Below, piece by piece: positions 61,183 to 64,000 of a stretch of DNA of 64,000 bases (its first letter is position 1; every line of letters begins with the position of its first letter). The DNA is from a bacterium 1xD42-67. GTDB lineage: Bacteria > Bacillota > Clostridia > Oscillospirales > Oscillospiraceae. The stretch is from contig RAYO01000010.1 of assembly GCA_003612335.1 (NCBI GenBank), positions 82,104-146,103 on the forward strand, in the 5' to 3' direction. The position numbers and the translations under genes were made by a program. The notes beneath the pieces were generated by a model, which saw only the letters and a list, made by a program, of their open reading frames with translations, was not told the origin of the DNA and did not search any database.

Positions 61183-61267
61183 TAACAGCGATCTTCAAGA
61201 CCGCTGTCAGTGTTTCGGGACGATGCCATAGAATCCCATCCGCACCCTCGGAGAGAGCACCGGCGGC

Positions 61268-62548
61268 TCAGCTCTGGAGCATGATCTGAAGGATCTCCTT
61301 GTCTGTGGACCGCATCCCGATCTTGCCCAGGCGGCCCACATTGTCCAGGGTCTTCTCCACTCCGTGGGAGAGGATGCCGTCCCCGCCGTAGAACTGCTGG
61401 CCGTTCTGATACATCCGGTAGCCCAGCACCCCGGCGTCGATGGCGGCGGCGATCTTGCCGGCGCAGGAGGCCTTGGCTCCGTCGCAGATCATGCCGGAGA
61501 CGATGGCCAGGGCGTTGACCACCGTATGGATGACCTCCTCATAGCCGCCGCCGTCCAGATAGGCGATCCCCGCCCCCGCCGCGGCCCCGGCGCTCACCGC
61601 GCCGCAGTAGGCGGACAGCCGGCCGATCCGGGTCTTCTGGTGGATGGTGATCAGGTTGGACAGCACCAGGGCCCGGAAGATCTTCTCCTCGCTGGCCCCG
61701 ATCTCCCGGCCGTAGACGATCACGGGGACTGAGGCGGTCATCCCCTGGTTGCCGCTGCCCGAGTTGATGATGACGGGCATCTCACACCCCCCCATCCGGG
61801 CGTCAGACCCGGCGGCGGCGGCGGACTTGGCTTTGGCGATGGGGTCGTCAGGCCGGGAGGTGTCCCGAATCACCCGGCCGATGTTGGCCCCATAGCTGTG
61901 GGCCAGCCCCTCCTGCGAGATGGCCATGTTGCATCCGATCTGCCGGCCGATGACCTCCCGCACGTCGTCCAGATCCACCGTCTGGGCAAAGTCATAGATG
62001 TCCGCCATGGTGAGGAGGGCGCGGTCGGTGAGGCCGCTCTCGTCGTCTGCCTCCACCGGCAGGTCCAGCAGGACCTGCCCATTTTTCTCCATATGGACGA
62101 TGTTGGTGTGGTAGTTGGCGATTCGGACCTTCGCCGTATCCGTCCCTTTGCGCAGCGTGACCTGGATATCGAAGACCAGATCGCCGTCTAAAAACTCCAC
62201 CTTGACAGGCCGTTCCTCCAGATAGGCGCGCATCTCCTCCTGCTGTGCCGGGACCACCTGGGAGATCACCTCCAGGAGCAGCTCCGGCTTCCCCGCCACC
62301 ACGCCGGCGGCGGCGGCGGCCTCGATCCCGTGGAGCCCGCCGGTGTTGGGCACCACCACGCTCTTCACGTTCTTGATGATGTTGCCGCTGGCCTCCACCA
62401 CCACCTGGTCGGGCAGAGCGCCCAGCAGCTCCCTCGCCTTGGCCGCGCCGTAAGCGATGGCGATGGGCTCGGTGCAGCCCATGGCGGGGACCAGCTCCTC
62501 CTCCAGGATCTGTATGTAGGCGCTGTACTTCTCATTCGACTTTTCCAT
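61268..62548 (-). CDS. UPF0597 L-cysteine desulfidase family protein (CyuA/CdsB-like)
   Basis: A 426-residue protein of the family that includes E. coli YhaM/CyuA and serine dehydratase alpha-like CdsB. Landmarks: PAMGCTEPIAIAYGAAKAR, VVVPNTGGLHGIEAAAAAG, MGGCEMPVIINSGSGNQGMT, LSAYCGAVSAGAAAG and GMICDGAKASCAGK with conserved Cys for a 4Fe-4S cluster. It breaks cysteine to pyruvate, ammonia and sulfide in anaerobic conditions; serine is an alternative substrate. Start ATG 62548 with AGGAGGA. Confidence 0.88.
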   Translation of the reverse strand: MEKSNEKYSAYIQILEEELVPAMGCTEPIAIAYGAAKARELLGALPDQVVVEASGNIIKNVKSVVVPNTGGLHGIEAAAAAGVVAGKPELLLEVISQVVPAQQEEMRAYLEERPVKVEFLDGDLVFDIQVTLRKGTDTAKVRIANYHTNIVHMEKNGQVLLDLPVEADDESGLTDRALLTMADIYDFAQTVDLDDVREVIGRQIGCNMAISQEGLAHSYGANIGRVIRDTSRPDDPIAKAKSAAAAGSDARMGGCEMPVIINSGSGNQGMTASVPVIVYGREIGASEEKIFRALVLSNLITIHQKTRIGRLSAYCGAVSAGAAAGAGIAYLDGGGYEEVIHTVVNALAIVSGMICDGAKASCAGKIAAAIDAGVLGYRMYQNGQQFYGGDGILSHGVEKTLDNVGRLGKIGMRSTDKEILQIMLQS

Positions 62549-62585
62549 CGTGTTCCTCCTCATTTTTGTTGGGACCTTTGTGCCC

Positions 62586-62614
62586 ATTATACAAGAAAGG
62601 ACGCCCACGGTCAA
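62586..62614 (-). promoter_or_regulatory. Promoter of the desulfidase gene
   Basis: On the minus strand TTGACC, 17 bp, TATAAT. Confidence 0.8.
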
Positions 62615-62617
62615 CAG

Positions 62618-62646
62618 TTGCGGCGGATCCTTTCCTGTGGTATGAT
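62618..62646 (+). promoter_or_regulatory. Promoter of the HAD hydrolase gene
   Basis: TTGCGG, 17 bp, TATGAT. Only 3 bp separate its -35 from the divergent -35. Confidence 0.65.
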
Positions 62647-62697
62647 GTCTCATGCCGGGCGGACAGGATCCGCCCATGCAGATCAGGAGGAAAGATG

Positions 62698-63345
62698 ATG
62701 TTCAAGGCAGTATGCTTCGATTTCGACTATACCCTGGGGGACAGCACCGACTCCATCGTGGCCGGCTTCGTCCACGGCCTCACCGGCCTGGGCTGGCCCG
62801 CTCCGGACCGGGAGGCGGTGCGGGGCACCATCGGCTACATGCTGGAGGACGCCTATACCATGCTCACCGGCGACCGGGACCTGGCCCGTCAGGCCCGATT
62901 CCGGGCGCTGTTCACCGAGGCGGCCCGGGAACGGCAGATCCAGGAGACCACCCTCTTCCCCGGAGCCCCGGAACTGCTCCAGGGCCTGAAGGCGCGGGGG
63001 ATCCGGTGCGCCATCGTCAGCTCCAAGCGGGGGGACACCATCCGCCTCATCCTGGACCGCCTGGGCCTGGGGGACACGGTGGAGCTGGTGGTGGGCAGCG
63101 GCGACGTGGCGCGGGCCAAGCCGGACCCGGAGGGCCTGCGCGCCGTCATGGAGCGGCTGGGCGCGGCGCCGGAGCAGACCCTCTTCTGCGGCGACACGGT
63201 GCTGGACGCCGGGGCCGCCCAAAACGCCGGGACCCACTTCGCCGCCGTCCTCAACGGCACCACCCCGGCCTCCGCCTTCGGCCAGTTCCTTCCCGACCAT
63301 ATCGCCCCCGACCTGTGGGACCTGGCGGAGTGGCTGGGGCTTTAA
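62698..63345 (+). CDS. HAD-IA hydrolase, phosphoglycolate phosphatase-like
   Basis: A 215-residue phosphatase: CFDFDYTLGDST (motif I), helical cap, AIVSSKRGDT (motif II), conserved Lys in ARAKPDPEGL and FCGDTVLDAGAAQNAG (motif III). It resembles Gph/PpaX-type enzymes. Of the two adjacent ATGs the second (62698) has better spacing from AGGAGG. Confidence 0.88.
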   Translation: MFKAVCFDFDYTLGDSTDSIVAGFVHGLTGLGWPAPDREAVRGTIGYMLEDAYTMLTGDRDLARQARFRALFTEAARERQIQETTLFPGAPELLQGLKARGIRCAIVSSKRGDTIRLILDRLGLGDTVELVVGSGDVARAKPDPEGLRAVMERLGAAPEQTLFCGDTVLDAGAAQNAGTHFAAVLNGTTPASAFGQFLPDHIAPDLWDLAEWLGL

Positions 63346-63357
63346 AGAGGAAGCCCC

Positions 63358-63546
63358 CTAAGCCAGAGGGCCGTCCCGCAGTTCCATATGATCCAGGGCA
63401 TATCGTAACGCCATGCCGATGAGCTCGTTCCGAGAGCGGTTGGTCCGGGCGGAGAGGTCGTTGTACTGCTCCTGGAGGGTCCGGTCGATGCGGATGGTCA
63501 TGGTGACGGTCTTGTCTTCTCTGGGGGTGACGATGAATTTTTCCAT
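63358..63546 (-). CDS. CopG-type ribbon-helix-helix protein
   Basis: A 62-residue protein: EDKTVTMTIRIDRTLQEQYNDL, then NRSRNELIGMALRYALDHM. Clear RHH DNA-binding fold. It converges with the HAD gene and has no toxin partner next to it. A TATAAT on the minus strand (63577-63582) may be its -10. Confidence 0.8.
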   Translation of the reverse strand: MEKFIVTPREDKTVTMTIRIDRTLQEQYNDLSARTNRSRNELIGMALRYALDHMELRDGPLA

Positions 63547-63609
63547 AATGCCTCACATCCCACTCTTTTTGAGTACATTATAGTGTGGATCTGCATATCT
63601 AATCCATGA

Positions 63610-63643
63610 CACAAACCGCATTGGAAATCCAATGCGGTTTGTG
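63610..63643. other. 16 bp perfect inverted repeat
   Basis: CACAAACCGCATTGGA, two bases, then its exact complement. It lies between the divergent RHH gene and the exported-protein gene, directly before the first promoter of the latter. It may be an operator, an attenuator or an element relic. Confidence 0.55.
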
Positions 63644-63644
63644 C

Positions 63645-63673
63645 TTGACTTTTTTGGAAGAAAGTGCTATCGT
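63645..63673 (+). promoter_or_regulatory. Upstream promoter of the exported-protein gene
   Basis: TTGACT, 17 bp, TATCGT. Confidence 0.55.
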
Positions 63674-63702
63674 GTGGATGGCCGGTTTAAAGGAATTTTA
63701 AT

Positions 63703-63730
63703 TTGACATATGCCGGTCCGGTGCTACAAT
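63703..63730 (+). promoter_or_regulatory. Downstream promoter of the exported-protein gene
   Basis: TTGACA, 16 bp, TACAAT, 44 bp before the ATG. Confidence 0.75.
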
Positions 63731-63774
63731 GGCATAGAACGATTGGGCGCTGTCCCAAGAAAGGATGATGACCG

Positions 63775-64000
63775 ATGAAAAAATTACTTACCCTGCTGCT
63801 GGCCTTCGGACTGCTGGGGAGCGCCGTCCCGGTGCTCGCCGCAGAGGGGCCCCAGGCCGAGCCCATCCCAGCTTGGGCCTACGGCGAGGTGGCCGACATC
63901 TACGCCATGGGCCTGGCGGGGGACGAGATCTACACCGACCACAGCAAGCCCGTCACCCAGGAGCAGCTGGACAAGATGACCAAGGTGGCGGCGGACAAGC
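63775..64000 (+). CDS. Exported protein, 3' end outside the window
   Basis: 75 residues visible: a Sec signal peptide (MKKLLTLLLAFGLLGSAVP, cleavage probably after VLA at about residue 22), then EGPQAEPIPAWAYGEVADIY, a stretch that resembles a degenerate S-layer homology start (PxWAxxEVxxxxxxGL). The frame is open to the end of the window. AAAGGATG precedes the ATG. Identity cannot be settled. Confidence 0.75.
   Translation, partial: MKKLLTLLLAFGLLGSAVPVLAAEGPQAEPIPAWAYGEVADIYAMGLAGDEIYTDHSKPVTQEQLDKMTKVAADK

Overview
This window looks like the chromosome of a G+C-rich, spore-forming, anaerobic member of the Bacillota (Eubacteriales, probably Oscillospiraceae, in the neighbourhood of Flavonifractor, Lawsonibacter or Intestinimonas). 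The evidence is a T-box leader, SpoIIP and a SpoVB-type flippase, the spoVB-mazG-HU-rqcP order, a short archaeal-type ProS, rubrerythrin, an oxygen-sensitive type cysteine desulfidase, and sigma-A promoters with 16-17 bp spacers in an otherwise GC-rich sequence. The genus is an inference. I saw no rRNA, tRNA, CRISPR array, prophage or complete insertion sequence.

Layout. 1-3.1 kb: the end of a DUF5682 / VWA pair. 3.2-4.3 kb: a DEDDh exonuclease. 4.3-9.3 kb: a six-gene envelope operon (GT-C-like membrane protein, UbiA enzyme resembling decaprenyl-phosphate phosphoribosyltransferase, acyltransferase 3, HAD phosphatase, two four-helix EamA/SMR subunits), which reads as a pathway that builds, flips and uses a lipid-linked pentose. 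9.4-11.5 kb: proS and divergent niaR. 11.6-17.0 kb: a T-box with an apparent Ile (ATC) specifier, followed by three immunity-like genes and only then ileS. 17.3-23.6 kb: an F-type ATP synthase operon without atpH; the delta C-terminal domain is instead fused to the front of the alpha subunit. 23.7-27.2 kb: purine salvage (nucleoside phosphorylase, MTA/SAH deaminase), split by a palindrome-rich MITE-like repeat.

27.2-32.5 kb: SpoVB-family flippase, MazG, HU, RqcP, then an ApbE / NusG-II / Gx-transporter trio like the fmnB-eetA-eetB part of flavin-based extracellular electron transfer loci. 32.5-38.9 kb: XRE regulators, SpoIIP, a tiny Cys-rich membrane protein, a second MoxR-VWA pair, a GNAT enzyme and RpiB. 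38.9-48.3 kb: rpsF-ssb-rpsR, asnS, a D-2-hydroxyacid dehydrogenase, recG, mutY and a radical SAM activase-like gene. 48.3-52.4 kb: rlmH, a WalJ-type hydrolase, murA and hemW, all on the minus strand. 52.5-56 kb: a decayed XRE/membrane-protein module, an RluA enzyme, a ribbon-helix-helix microprotein and rubrerythrin. 56.1-64 kb: a YhaN/YhaO (SbcCD-like) pair, YmdB, a cyclase, a UPF0597 desulfidase, a HAD phosphatase and the start of an exported protein.

The observations I rate highest are the delta-alpha ATP synthase fusion, the T-box separated from ileS by an immunity-like cassette, the lipid-linked pentose operon and the ApbE/EetA/EetB-like trio. Most gene calls rest on reading conserved motifs in the translated sequence; no database search was possible.
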